Positions 36,645 to 45,366 of a stretch of DNA of 64,000 nucleotides are shown piece by piece. The position numbers and the translations under genes are program-made. The notes under the pieces are model-generated. The model was not told the origin of the DNA. It saw only the letters and a program-made list of their open reading frames with translations, and made no database searches. Source of the DNA: Salinisphaera sp040361255 (GTDB lineage Bacteria; Pseudomonadota; Gammaproteobacteria; Nevskiales; Salinisphaeraceae); the NCBI RefSeq assembly GCF_040361255.1, contig NZ_APNG01000001.1:248001-312000 (forward strand), in the 5' to 3' direction. Every line of letters begins with the position of its first letter. The first letter of the stretch is position 1.

Positions 36645-37745
36645 GTGGCCCGAAGCAAGCAAGTCAACGCGACGGGCTTCAAGGCCTGGATCAAACGCCT
36701 GCGGCGCGGCAACCGCCAGCGCTTCAATCGTTTGCTGACCCGGCTGTTCGGCACCGCCGAGCCGCGCCGGCGCGCGCTGGCGGCCGATACCCGCCGTATT
36801 CTCGTGGTGCGCCTGAACAAACGCCTGGGCAATATCCTGTTTCTTACGCCCATGCTGCGCAGCCTGGCCGCGTCGCTGCCGGCGGCAACCATCGATGTCG
36901 TCATCCAGGACCCTCGCCAGAAGCCGCTGCTCGAAGGCCTGCCCGGCATTGGCCAGGTCTGGGTACAGGAAAAATCGATCCGCGCGAGCCTGCGCCTGCT
37001 ACGCCGACTGCGGGCGATACGTTACGACCTGGCGATCGATCCCAGCGGCAACTCCACCAGCAACCGGCTGGCGCTGGCCTTCGCCCGGGCCAAGCAGCGC
37101 ATGGGGTTTGCCGCGCGCGATCAGTGGCTCGCGCTCACCCATGCCGCCCCACGTCCGGTCAGTCGCCACCAGGCGATCCAGGGGGTCGAACTGCTGACCA
37201 CGAGCGTCGACGATTTCCACTGGACCACCTTCGAGTCGCTGGCCGTGTTTCCGGGCGAAGCCTCGCATGCAGCCGCGCAACGCCACTGGCAGGCCGCGTT
37301 TACTGCGCCGGTGCGCGCAAATACGCCGATCGTCGGCTTTTTCACCCGCGCAACCGGACGCAAGCAACTCGATCACGCCTGGTGGCAGGCCTTTGTTGAA
37401 TTGTTCCAGCAACGCCTGCCCAATGCCCGGCTGCTGCAGGTGCGCGCCCCGGATCAGCCCGAACCGATCGCCGCCGATATCGCCAGCGTCGCGATCGCGG
37501 AACTCGACGTGCTCGCCGCTCTGTTGAGCCGGCTCGACGGCTTCGTCGCCGCCGACAGCGGGCCGATGCATCTAGCCGCCGCCGCGGGCGTGCCCGTGGT
37601 GGGGCTGTTCAAGGCCACGGCCCCGGCTTCGTATGCGCCGCTCGGGCCCGGCTGCACTGCCCTCGAAGCATCCGAACTGGCCGCCGAACGGGTGCTCGCC
37701 GCGGTCGCCGAGCGCGCCTGTAACACAGAAACACGCGTGGCCTGA
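36645..37745 (+). CDS. Glycosyltransferase family 9 (heptosyltransferase-like)
   Basis: 366 residues from GTG at 36645 with CAGGAG 5 nt before. The N-terminal basic stretch (about 1-48) may touch the membrane. GT9 text follows: ILVVRLNKRLGNILFLTPML, DLAIDPSGN and the C-terminal donor site GFVAADSGPMHLAAAAGVPVV (in two parts: VAADSGPMHLA and GVPVVGLF). GT9 enzymes add heptose or related sugars to lipopolysaccharide core. No other LPS genes lie beside it, so the acceptor is open. Confidence 0.9.
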   Translation: MARSKQVNATGFKAWIKRLRRGNRQRFNRLLTRLFGTAEPRRRALAADTRRILVVRLNKRLGNILFLTPMLRSLAASLPAATIDVVIQDPRQKPLLEGLPGIGQVWVQEKSIRASLRLLRRLRAIRYDLAIDPSGNSTSNRLALAFARAKQRMGFAARDQWLALTHAAPRPVSRHQAIQGVELLTTSVDDFHWTTFESLAVFPGEASHAAAQRHWQAAFTAPVRANTPIVGFFTRATGRKQLDHAWWQAFVELFQQRLPNARLLQVRAPDQPEPIAADIASVAIAELDVLAALLSRLDGFVAADSGPMHLAAAAGVPVVGLFKATAPASYAPLGPGCTALEASELAAERVLAAVAERACNTETRVA

Positions 37746-37808
37746 GTTTTGTGGGCGGCTGCCTCGCCGGGCTAAACTGCCGGCTCGTTCGACCGCCCTG
37801 CGATCTCT

Positions 37809-38783
37809 ATGCCCGACGCGCCCACTCCGGTGGCCACGGTACGCTGGCGCGCCCACCTCGGCAGTGACGCGCCCCGCGAACCCGGCCTGATCCATGTCCG
37901 CCATGCGGCCGAGGCCAATGTCTTTGCCTGCCCATTGCCCTCGCTGGGCGGTGACTTCGACCGCGAAAGCTGGCGGATCACCGGCCCGCTCGAACAGGGT
38001 CACGCCGAAGGCTGGGATTATGTCGCCGGACGCGGCATGGCCTTTGCCGCCCTGCATATCGATGACGGCGAGCACATCGACCGGCCCGAGCAGATCCAGC
38101 AGGCCGCGTTCGATACCTACAACCAGCTGTTTCGTCTGCAACGCAGCCTCGGCCTGGGTCAGGTGCAGCGTATCTGGCACTGGCTGTCCAACGTTACCGC
38201 CGGCGAAGGCGATGACGAGCGCTATCGGCGTTTCTGCCGCGGCCGGGCCGAGGCCCTGGACGGCCACGATCACGGCATGCCGGTGTTGCCGCCGGCGACG
38301 CTGGTAAGCAGCCACCGCCGCGGGCTGCGTATGCACGCGCTACTGGCCGACACCGCCGTCGTGCCGATCGAAAACCCGCGCCAGGTCAGCGCCTATGCCT
38401 ACCCGCGCGACTACGGTGAACGCCCGCCAGCCTTTGCCCGCGGCGGCCGGGTACAGCTCGGCGCCACCTCGTATCTGCTTATTTCCGGTACCGCCAGCAT
38501 CGTCGGCCACGAAAGCCGGCACGTCGGCGATGTCTCAGCCCAGGCCCGGGAAGCGCTCGATAACGTGCGCGCGGTGATGCGCAACGCCGATTGCTGGCAA
38601 GCCGATCGCGACCTGGGCGCGCTGGAATGCCTGAAAGCCTATATTCGCGATCCCGATCACGCCGGCGTGGTCGCCGAAATCGCCGCAGCCGAAGCGCCGG
38701 GCGTACCGCTGGCGCTGTTGCACGCGCCCTTGTGCCGACCCGAACTGCTGGTGGAATTCGAAGCGCAGATGCCGTTGCCATAA
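37809..38783 (+). CDS. Chorismatase family protein (FkbO/Hyg5/XanB2-like)
   Basis: 324 residues. The C-terminal half has the family text ENPRQVSAYAYPRDYGERPP, LLISGTASIVGHES and GDVSAQAREALDNV. The first half has YNQLFRLQRSLGLGQVQRIWHW. Chorismatases hydrolyse chorismate to pyruvate plus a dihydroxy acid, or to 3- or 4-hydroxybenzoate as XanB2 does. Which reaction occurs cannot be read from these motifs. No aryl-polyene or polyketide genes are nearby. It follows the GT9 gene by 63 bp. Confidence 0.85.
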   Translation: MPDAPTPVATVRWRAHLGSDAPREPGLIHVRHAAEANVFACPLPSLGGDFDRESWRITGPLEQGHAEGWDYVAGRGMAFAALHIDDGEHIDRPEQIQQAAFDTYNQLFRLQRSLGLGQVQRIWHWLSNVTAGEGDDERYRRFCRGRAEALDGHDHGMPVLPPATLVSSHRRGLRMHALLADTAVVPIENPRQVSAYAYPRDYGERPPAFARGGRVQLGATSYLLISGTASIVGHESRHVGDVSAQAREALDNVRAVMRNADCWQADRDLGALECLKAYIRDPDHAGVVAEIAAAEAPGVPLALLHAPLCRPELLVEFEAQMPLP

Positions 38784-38879
38784 CGTCTGTGCGACGAAGC
38801 GCCTGCGCACAGGCGCCTCGTCATACGTTCGTCATGCCCAGGGCCGATACTCGCGACGTCATGTGAATCGGATGATGTC

Positions 38880-39989
38880 ATGCGAATCGCTTACGCGGTG
38901 ATGGGTTACGGGCGTGGCCATGCCATGCGCACCGCAGCCGTACTGCCGGCACTCGAACGCCGCCATCAAGTGCGCGTATTTGCCGGCCGCGATGCCCATG
39001 AAATGCTGCGGGCCGAACACGATAGCGTCGAAATTCCGGTGATCGGTTATCAGTACGGCCCGCATGGGCGCATCTGTACGCGGCGTACGCTTCAGCACAA
39101 CGCGCCCCGGGTGGCCGACCTGCTGGTGGCCGGCCCGCATACCCGCGCGGTCTGGCAGCAGATGGCCGACTTCGAGCCGGATATCGTGATCTCGGACTCG
39201 GAAACCTATGGCCACCGTTTTGCCCGCCATCACGGTATTCCCCGGATCGGCTTCGACCATGTCGGCATCATGGCCTATTGCCATTGCGATTTCGCGCCCG
39301 GCGATGCCCTGGCCGGGCGCCGCGACGGGCTGGGTTATCGCACCTTCATGGGCGATCCGGACCGGGTGATCGTGTCCAGCTTCTACCCGGCCACGCCGCG
39401 CAACGAGCGCGTTCGCACCGTGGGCGCGATTCTGCGCGAACCGGTACGCCAGGCCCGCCCGGTGCGCGGCGACACCGTCCTGGTCTATCTCAACAAGGGC
39501 GCGCATCAGTACAACGCCGCCATGGACGCCGCACTACGCGCCTGCGGGGCGCCGGTGATCGTCTACGGCACGCGCGAACGCGGTCGGCGTGACAATCTGC
39601 TGTTCAAGGCGCCCTCGCAGGCCGGCTTCATTGCCGATCTGGCCGCCGCACGCGCCGTGGTGTCTACCGCGGGCAACCAGCTGCTTTCAGAAGCCATCCA
39701 TCTGGGCAAGCCGGTACTCGCCCTGCCCGAGGATGCGGTCGAACAACGCCTCAATGCCGAAGCGGTACGCCGTATGGGCGTGGGCACGCGCGGCGCATTG
39801 CATCGACTCACGCCGGGCGTACTACGGGCCTTTCTGGCACACGACCAGACATACGCCGCCGCCACGCAGGCCCATCGGCGGGATGGCGTGCGCGAGGCGA
39901 TCGATCTGCTCCAGGACGATATCGCGGCGCTGGCCACCGGCGCGCGCAGCACGCCCGGGCCACTCGCCTGGCTGACTGGCGCCTATTGA
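38880..39989 (+). CDS. UDP-glycosyltransferase-like protein (GT-B)
   Basis: 369 residues of GT-B layout. The N-terminal acceptor domain begins MRIAYAVMGYGRGHAMR, a MurG/TIGR00661-like opening, and includes PDIVISDSE. The donor half has GDTVLVYLNKG and STAGNQLLSEAIHLGKPVLALP, where MGT-type enzymes bind the sugar nucleotide. There are no membrane segments. Substrates are unknown; the preceding GT9 gene suggests cell-surface glycans. Confidence 0.8.
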   Translation: MRIAYAVMGYGRGHAMRTAAVLPALERRHQVRVFAGRDAHEMLRAEHDSVEIPVIGYQYGPHGRICTRRTLQHNAPRVADLLVAGPHTRAVWQQMADFEPDIVISDSETYGHRFARHHGIPRIGFDHVGIMAYCHCDFAPGDALAGRRDGLGYRTFMGDPDRVIVSSFYPATPRNERVRTVGAILREPVRQARPVRGDTVLVYLNKGAHQYNAAMDAALRACGAPVIVYGTRERGRRDNLLFKAPSQAGFIADLAAARAVVSTAGNQLLSEAIHLGKPVLALPEDAVEQRLNAEAVRRMGVGTRGALHRLTPGVLRAFLAHDQTYAAATQAHRRDGVREAIDLLQDDIAALATGARSTPGPLAWLTGAY

Positions 39990-40056
39990 GCCGCGGGCTG
40001 CGCGTCTAATCAGGCGGCCCGAACAGCTGACGACCGGCACGATCACTTAGGGCCTT

Positions 40057-40183
40057 ATTCGCATGTGTTCGCGTGCATTGGCGGACGTCTTGCCGAGGAA
40101 CGGGACCCGGCCCCGATAAGAACGCCACGGTTCGATGCGACACCGCTGGCTGCATGCTGTGTCGGATTACGTTGCACTCATCC
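40057..40183. repeat. Dispersed inverted-end repeat, copy B
   Basis: Between the GT-B gene and the GGCT gene (252 bp without a gene). Reading the minus strand, CGTTCCTCGGCAAGACG runs into TCCGCCAATGCACGCGAA, ending near 40057. This matches copy A (CGTTCCTTGGAAAGACA, TCCGCAAATAC). At 40161-40183 is GTCGGATTACGTTGCACTCA, near-identical to a segment inside copy C at 57129-57151. Only one terminal end was found here, so this copy may be truncated. Confidence 0.6.
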
Positions 40184-40241
40184 ATCGACGCGCTCGACGC
40201 TTGTAATAGCGGCGCGGCTCGCCTGTGGACTCGGCGCGGAT

Positions 40242-40754
40242 TTACACGATGACGTTCGTGGCCTGGTGTCGCAGAATACGGCGATTGTGTGCGGCGCGAT
40301 CGGTATCCGGGTCGTGCCAGGTGGGCACGGCTTCCAGGCGTGCGACATAGTCAGCGGGCAGACCATGCTCGCGCGCGCCGAAGGTGACGAAATCGCGGTA
40401 CCAGTCGAACGGCACGAGCGCGTCGTCGAGATATTCCGGCCGCCCGCGATAGGTGGCCGCGCGCACCGCGCCAGTCGGCGTGCCGACATCGAGCTCGACA
40501 AAGGCATAGGGCGCGCCTTCAGCCGCGTGCAGCCGATCGAGGCGTGCCGCATCCAGTTCGTACAACGCGCCGTGCACCACGTCGTCCGCGTCGCCGGTAT
40601 GCAGCACATTGCATTTACCCGACTCGTCGCTGCCGTTGAGATGAAAATGCAGCTGATGACCGGTCAGCCAGGCCCGACCGACCGGTCGCACGCTGGGTAC
40701 GCGCTCGGCCAGACGGGCAATCAGCATGTTCGAGCCGTAGGCGAAATAGAACAT
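40242..40754 (-). CDS. Gamma-glutamylcyclotransferase-fold protein
   Basis: 170 residues. The GGCT signature YFAYGSNM is at 3-10, and the catalytic Glu is in LHAAEGAPY (Glu79). Family members cyclise gamma-glutamyl amino acids or amines to 5-oxoproline; bacterial ones are mostly uncharacterised. An inverted repeat ATGAGC-N6-GCTCAT lies about 65 bp upstream (40820-40837). The gene stands alone, with a repeat element downstream. Confidence 0.88.
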   Translation of the reverse strand: MFYFAYGSNMLIARLAERVPSVRPVGRAWLTGHQLHFHLNGSDESGKCNVLHTGDADDVVHGALYELDAARLDRLHAAEGAPYAFVELDVGTPTGAVRAATYRGRPEYLDDALVPFDWYRDFVTFGAREHGLPADYVARLEAVPTWHDPDTDRAAHNRRILRHQATNVIV

Positions 40755-40935
40755 CGAAAACGCGTGGGTTGCGGCAAAGACGCAAAGCTTACACGCCCTG
40801 CATGATCAATCCAGCACCCATGAGCCGATGTGCTCATGCATGAAACCCAGCTGGCTGTTCTCAAGCGAGCAGTGGTCCGCCACGCGAAAACATGCGAATA
40901 CGGCAACAGCGGGGGCGCGCGATGGCCGGCGCCAT

Positions 40936-40960
40936 AAAAAAGACCGCCCGAAGGCGGTCA
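40936..40960 (-). terminator. Rho-independent terminator of fliA
   Basis: On the minus strand GACCGCC-ttcg-GGCGGTC is followed by six T. It starts 21 bp after the fliA stop codon. The GC stem and UUCG-type tetraloop make it very stable. Confidence 0.92.
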
Positions 40961-40980
40961 GTTACGAGGTTGTCCGTGGT

Positions 40981-41697
40981 TCAGGCCGCTTCGCCAAGCA
41001 GCGTACGAATCTGACGGATCGCACGCCCGTGCAGCTGGCATACCCGCGATTCGGACACGCCCAGGTGTTCGGCGATCTGGCGCAGGTTGTGGCCGCGTTC
41101 GTAATACAAGCGCATGAGCAGCTGCTCGCGCTCGGGCAGCTGGGTAGCCGCGCGCTGGATGGCTTCGCACATATCCTGGTATTCGACGGTCGCCTCCGGG
41201 GCGAATTCGATACCCGCCGAGACTTCCAGCGACGGCTGATCCGAGAGCGTGGCATCGAGGCTGGCTACATGCGCCAGTGCGACGTCGTCGCACAGACGAC
41301 GATACTCATTGAGCAGCATGCCCATTTCCGCGGCCACATCGGTACTGGGCACGGCCCGGCCGCAGCGGCGCTCCACCTCTGAGCGAGCCTGCTTGACCGC
41401 CCGCGCGGCCCGGTGCAGCGACCGGGGCGCCCAATCGCCGCGACGAATCTCGTCGAGCATCGCGCCGCGGATACGAATGCCGGCAAAGGTCGAGAAGCTG
41501 GCGTCTTCGCCCGGCTGGTAGCGCTCCCAGGCTTCGAGCAGCCCGATCGTGCCGGCCTGGATGAGGTCTTCGATCTGAACGCAATCGGGCAGGCGCTGGT
41601 GCAACCGCCAGGCGATACGCTTGACCAGTTCCAGGTTTTCGTCGACGACGAGTCCGATTTCCTGGACCGGGTTATGGGTGTGTAGTGCCGCGTGCAT
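40981..41697 (-). CDS. fliA: Flagellar-type sigma factor sigma-28
   Basis: 238 residues from ATG at 41697 with GAGGGGAT upstream. Region 2 has DLIQAGTIGLLEAWERY and GIRIRGAMLDEIRRGDWAPR, the classic FliA stretch. Region 3 follows, and region 4 has LPEREQLLMRLYYERG and IAEHLGVSESRVCQLHGRAI. It directs transcription of late flagellar genes in relatives. No flagellar structural gene, flgM or cheY is in the window, so it stands away from its usual neighbours. Confidence 0.92.
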   Translation of the reverse strand: MHAALHTHNPVQEIGLVVDENLELVKRIAWRLHQRLPDCVQIEDLIQAGTIGLLEAWERYQPGEDASFSTFAGIRIRGAMLDEIRRGDWAPRSLHRAARAVKQARSEVERRCGRAVPSTDVAAEMGMLLNEYRRLCDDVALAHVASLDATLSDQPSLEVSAGIEFAPEATVEYQDMCEAIQRAATQLPEREQLLMRLYYERGHNLRQIAEHLGVSESRVCQLHGRAIRQIRTLLGEAA

Positions 41698-41986
41698 GCT
41701 GTCATCCCCTCATGTCAGCGCACCGCCTAAGGCGATACGACGTGCCATTAGCGCGTCTGGCGGCAAAAGCCGAGCGCAGACGCGATTGAATCAGTTCACG
41801 GCTGCTTTCTTGCAATCGCCATGCCCAATTCAGGAGACTTTTATTTTCAGATACTTAGAACCAAAGGTGACATAAATTGGCCACTTCCGCCCAAACAGTT
41901 GCGCCCGAGCGACAATATTATGACGCTAGGCGTCACTTTTTGACCTAGAAAAACCGGGCAGCGTCAGCGTCACGTCACGATGGCGT
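41698..41986. promoter_or_regulatory. AT-rich fliA upstream region with a perfect palindrome
   Basis: This 289-bp gap between the activator gene and fliA contains TGACGC-TAG-GCGTCA (41921-41935), a perfect dyad about 225 bp before fliA. T-rich sequence follows on the plus strand and TAATATT on the minus strand. It may be an operator or, less likely, a terminator. A 39-codon plus-strand reading frame from 41821 has no supporting features. Confidence 0.4.
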
Positions 41987-43324
41987 TCAGTCGGTACGAA
42001 TCGCGTAGCGGCGCAGCTTTTCGGTGAGCGTAGTCCGGCGCAGACCCAGGGTACGCGCCGCATGGGCAACCACGCGATCGTGGCGCGCAAGCGCCTGTTC
42101 GATAAAATGTTTTTCCAAAAGCTCCGACAACGCGCGCAAATCGACCCCGGCCTCGGGCAGGGCCATGGCCGCGATCTGATCCGTTGGCCGGCCAGCGCCG
42201 GCAACGCTGGCCGGCGACGATGCTGCGTGCTGCGGTGGCGCCGTGTCGATGTCGAGATGGGCTTCCAGCGTGGCGCGGTCGATGGATGTGCGCGGGAAGA
42301 GAATCGCCAGCCGCTCGATCAGATTGGATAGTTCCTGGACATTGCCCGGCCAGGCATGGCGCCGGAGTTCGATCATCGCCTGGGCATCGAAACGCGGCGT
42401 ACCGCCCGGCAGACCGGCCCCCAGCGTATCCACCAGCGCTTCGATATCGTCGCGACGCTCGCGTAGCGGCGGCAGCCGGATCGGAAACACGGCCAGTTCG
42501 TAATACAGATCCGGGCGCAGCGCGCTGTCCACCATTGTGTGCAATGGCTGGCGGGTCGTGGCGATGATGCGTGCATTGACTGGTTGCGACTGCGCTTGCC
42601 CGGCTGGCGTGTAGTGCCCGGTCTTGAGCAATTCCAGCAACCGTGCCTGAAATGTCGGCGTCATATCGGTGACTTCATCCAAAACCAGCGTACCCCCGGC
42701 AACGGCCGACAGGTAGCCGCCCTGGGTCTCGGGGCTGCCGAACAGCGCCGTATCCACATCGGCTTCGGCAATCGCGGCACACTGAACAGTCACCAGTGGG
42801 CCGCGCCGGCCCGAACCACGGTGAATCTCGCGCGCCGCGACGGCCTTGCCCACGCCGACCTCGCCGGACAGCAATACCGGTGTGGCCTTGGGCGCGACCC
42901 GTTCGATCAGCCAGCGCGCCTGGCGTATCGCCGGCGTATCGCCGGTCAGCGCCTTGCCGGCACCGCGCTCACCCAACAGGCTTTGCATGGTGGCGAACAA
43001 TTCATTCGGCGAGGTATCGGTATGCAGCACCGCGCGAAAATCGTCGCGCCGCGTCAACGGCCCGTCGCTGACCAGCACGCAGGGCAACTGGCGCGCAAGC
43101 AACTGGGCCGAATCGCGTATCCGTGTATCGATCTCCAGATCGAGCACCACGGCCATGCGATAACAGGCCTTGAGCGCGACCGCGGCCAGACTCAGATCCG
43201 CGGGCCGACTGAACACGAAAGCCACGCCCTGATCGAACAGGTGGTCGAGCACCGGCGCCGCGACTTCGCGATTGGCGGCAACCACCAGCACCGACGCGTT
43301 ATGATCGACGAATGCGAGTGCCAT
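41987..43324 (-). CDS. Sigma54-activator-like AAA+ regulator lacking the GAFTGA loop
   Basis: 445 residues. A degenerate receiver-like N-domain (1-120) precedes the AAA+ domain: Walker A GEVGVGK (154-160), Walker B GGTLVLDEV (210-218) and arginine-finger region LRRHAWPGNVQELSNL. The C-terminal Fis-type HTH is EQALARH...RTLGLRRTTLTEKLRRY. Between LFG (194-196) and GGTLVLDEV the usual GAFTGA segment is missing; the text is SPETQGGYLSAVA. Without it contact with sigma54 is not expected, as in TyrR. The overall layout and fliA next door recall FleQ. Confidence 0.85.
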   Translation of the reverse strand: MALAFVDHNASVLVVAANREVAAPVLDHLFDQGVAFVFSRPADLSLAAVALKACYRMAVVLDLEIDTRIRDSAQLLARQLPCVLVSDGPLTRRDDFRAVLHTDTSPNELFATMQSLLGERGAGKALTGDTPAIRQARWLIERVAPKATPVLLSGEVGVGKAVAAREIHRGSGRRGPLVTVQCAAIAEADVDTALFGSPETQGGYLSAVAGGTLVLDEVTDMTPTFQARLLELLKTGHYTPAGQAQSQPVNARIIATTRQPLHTMVDSALRPDLYYELAVFPIRLPPLRERRDDIEALVDTLGAGLPGGTPRFDAQAMIELRRHAWPGNVQELSNLIERLAILFPRTSIDRATLEAHLDIDTAPPQHAASSPASVAGAGRPTDQIAAMALPEAGVDLRALSELLEKHFIEQALARHDRVVAHAARTLGLRRTTLTEKLRRYAIRTD

Positions 43325-43427
43325 CGCCCTTTATCCCGTTACCCGGTATCGACATCATTGAAAACCCGTTCCTGCGCATGATTCAAAAAAACGTTTTCCG
43401 TTCGCGCTATTCGGCCGACGCACGCTC

Positions 43428-44567
43428 ATGAACACGCGCACGCCGCATATCGTGATCGCGCCCGACAGCTACAAGGGCAGCGCCACGGCGCTCGAAATCG
43501 CCCATGCCCTGGCCGAAGGCCTGCAAACCGTGCTGCCCCACGCCCGTCTGACCCTGGCGCCCATGGCCGACGGCGGCGAAGGCACGCTCGACTGTCTGGC
43601 CGCGGGCCGCGCGGTGCACTGGCAGCACACCTCGCTGGTGGCCATCCACGGCGAGCGCATCGACGCACGCTGGTTCTGCGACGGCGCCACCGCGGTACTC
43701 GAGTCTGCGCAGGTGCTGGGCCTGCCCCTGATCGAAGCCCAGCCCGACGCACCGGCTTTGCAGGCGCGCGGCAGCTACGCCCTGGGCGAACTCATTACAG
43801 CAGCGCTGGATCGCGATATTCACGATCTCGTTATCGGCCTGGGTGGCAGCGCCTGTAACGATGCCGGCCTGGGTCTGCTAAGCGCGCTCGGCGCGCGCGC
43901 CCGCGCGGTCGATGGCAGCGCCGTGGAGCCGACGATGGCGGGGCTGCTCGCGCTCGATCGGATCGATCTCACCGATCTCGACCCGCGCTTGCAACACACC
44001 CGTATTCGCGTGCTCTGCGATGTCGACAACCCACTGCTGGGCGAGCGCGGCGCCAGTCGTGTCTACGGCCCGCAGAAAGGCTTGAGCGCGGCCGACATCG
44101 AAGCCGTGGAAGCGGCCTTCACTCGCCTGGCCGAAAGCGCGGCCCCGTCCGGTCTGGCGCATACAGTCGGCAGTGGGGCCGCGGGCGGGCTCGGCTTCGC
44201 GCTGGCGCTGATCGGCGGCGAACTCACACCGGGGGCGAATAGCCTCATGGACATGACCGGCCTGCGCGAAACGCTGGCAGGCGCGGATCTGGTGATCACC
44301 GGCGAAGGCCGCTCGGATACCCAGACCCTGGCAGGCAAACTGCCACTGGCCATTGCCGATACTGCCAAACCCGCCCCCACGGCCCTGATTTCCGGCGCCA
44401 TCGCGCAAGAGGCCCGGGCCGAACTGGCCCGCCATTTCGCCGGCTGCTACACCCTGGTCGAGCGGGCCGGCTCGCTGGAAGCGGCGCTGGCCCAGCCCTT
44501 GCACTGGGTGCGTCAGGTCGCCGCCGATATCGGCGCCGATCTGCCCGGGCTGATCGGGCGCGCCTAG
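43428..44567 (+). CDS. Glycerate kinase (GlxK/GarK family)
   Basis: 379 residues of the class with opening HIVIAPDSYKGSATALEIA, then MADGGEGTLDCL, GLGGSACNDAGLG (phosphate-binding) and VITGEGRSDTQTLAGK. It phosphorylates D-glycerate, usually giving 2-phosphoglycerate. In this genome region it could recycle glycerate released by the phosphorylase at 29.2 kb. That link is inference because the genes are 12.5 kb apart. It is divergent from the activator gene over 103 bp. Confidence 0.93.
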   Translation: MNTRTPHIVIAPDSYKGSATALEIAHALAEGLQTVLPHARLTLAPMADGGEGTLDCLAAGRAVHWQHTSLVAIHGERIDARWFCDGATAVLESAQVLGLPLIEAQPDAPALQARGSYALGELITAALDRDIHDLVIGLGGSACNDAGLGLLSALGARARAVDGSAVEPTMAGLLALDRIDLTDLDPRLQHTRIRVLCDVDNPLLGERGASRVYGPQKGLSAADIEAVEAAFTRLAESAAPSGLAHTVGSGAAGGLGFALALIGGELTPGANSLMDMTGLRETLAGADLVITGEGRSDTQTLAGKLPLAIADTAKPAPTALISGAIAQEARAELARHFAGCYTLVERAGSLEAALAQPLHWVRQVAADIGADLPGLIGRA

Positions 44568-44598
44568 CTGCCGAGTCGTTCGATCGGCGTCTGGCGCG

Positions 44599-45366
44599 CT
44601 ATTCTTCGACCAGCAATGCGCGGTAGTTCATGTAAACCAGCCGCACGAGTGTGTATTCGAACGGCGAACCGGTCTGGTAATAGCGAAAGTTCACGCTATC
44701 GCGGCTGTTGATTGCATACAGCGACCAGTACGGCACGCGCGCCCAGGGATTCTCGTCGAACTGGAGCGGATCGAGCACGAAGATCAGGCCCTGATCGCCG
44801 GCCAGTCCGATGCTGTCGCGCAGCGACGACGGTCCGAAAAACGGCAGGACCAGATAGGGCCCGGCGCCGACGCCGTAATAGCCGAGTGTCTGGCCGAAAT
44901 CCTCGTTGCGTTTTTCCAGCCCGATGGCGCTGGCCGGATCGAACAGCCCGGCCAGCCCGACCGTGGTATTGAGTGCGAAGCGCGACAGCGTGACCGCCGA
45001 GCTGGTCGGCTTGGCCTGCAGGACACTGTTGGCGAAGGTGTTGATCTCGCCCAGATTGGAAAAGAAATTGCGAACACCGGTACGCGCAAAGCCCGGGGTG
45101 ACGGTGCGGTAGACGTTGACCACGGGCAGCAGCACATAGCGATCGGCCAACGCGTTGAACCGATAGACCCGCCGATTGAAGCCTTCCCAGGGGTCGTGAA
45201 TCGCCAGCGCATTGGCCGTGGTTTCAACCACCGGCACGTCCGCCGGGGTGTCGTTGCTTATGGTTTGCGGCACCGGCGTACTGGCACAGCCGGCCAGCCA
45301 CAGGCAGACGAGCAGAATGAAGGCACACTGCGAACGTGCGTACATGCGTGCGACCCCGTTGTTCAT
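44599..45366 (-). CDS. mlaA: MlaA (VacJ) family lipoprotein
   Basis: 255 residues with a lipobox LAGC (Cys27). MlaA-type text follows: DPWEGFNRRVYRFN, GVRNFFSNLGEINTFANSVLQ, NTTVGLAGLFDPA and GPYLVLPFFGPSSLRDSIG. MlaA is an outer-membrane lipoprotein that removes misplaced phospholipids from the outer leaflet through the MlaBCDEF route. No other mla gene is present here. Its start overlaps the upstream hydrolase stop by 4 bp (ATGA), indicating coupling. Confidence 0.93.
   Translation of the reverse strand: MNNGVARMYARSQCAFILLVCLWLAGCASTPVPQTISNDTPADVPVVETTANALAIHDPWEGFNRRVYRFNALADRYVLLPVVNVYRTVTPGFARTGVRNFFSNLGEINTFANSVLQAKPTSSAVTLSRFALNTTVGLAGLFDPASAIGLEKRNEDFGQTLGYYGVGAGPYLVLPFFGPSSLRDSIGLAGDQGLIFVLDPLQFDENPWARVPYWSLYAINSRDSVNFRYYQTGSPFEYTLVRLVYMNYRALLVEE

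Noticed and set aside
40820..40837. ATGAGC-N6-GCTCAT inverted repeat as terminator
   Set aside because: No T run on either side. It may be an operator for the GGCT gene but is not supported further.
41821..41943. 39-codon plus-strand reading frame upstream of fliA
   Set aside because: No family match. It contains the palindrome and lies in a likely promoter region.
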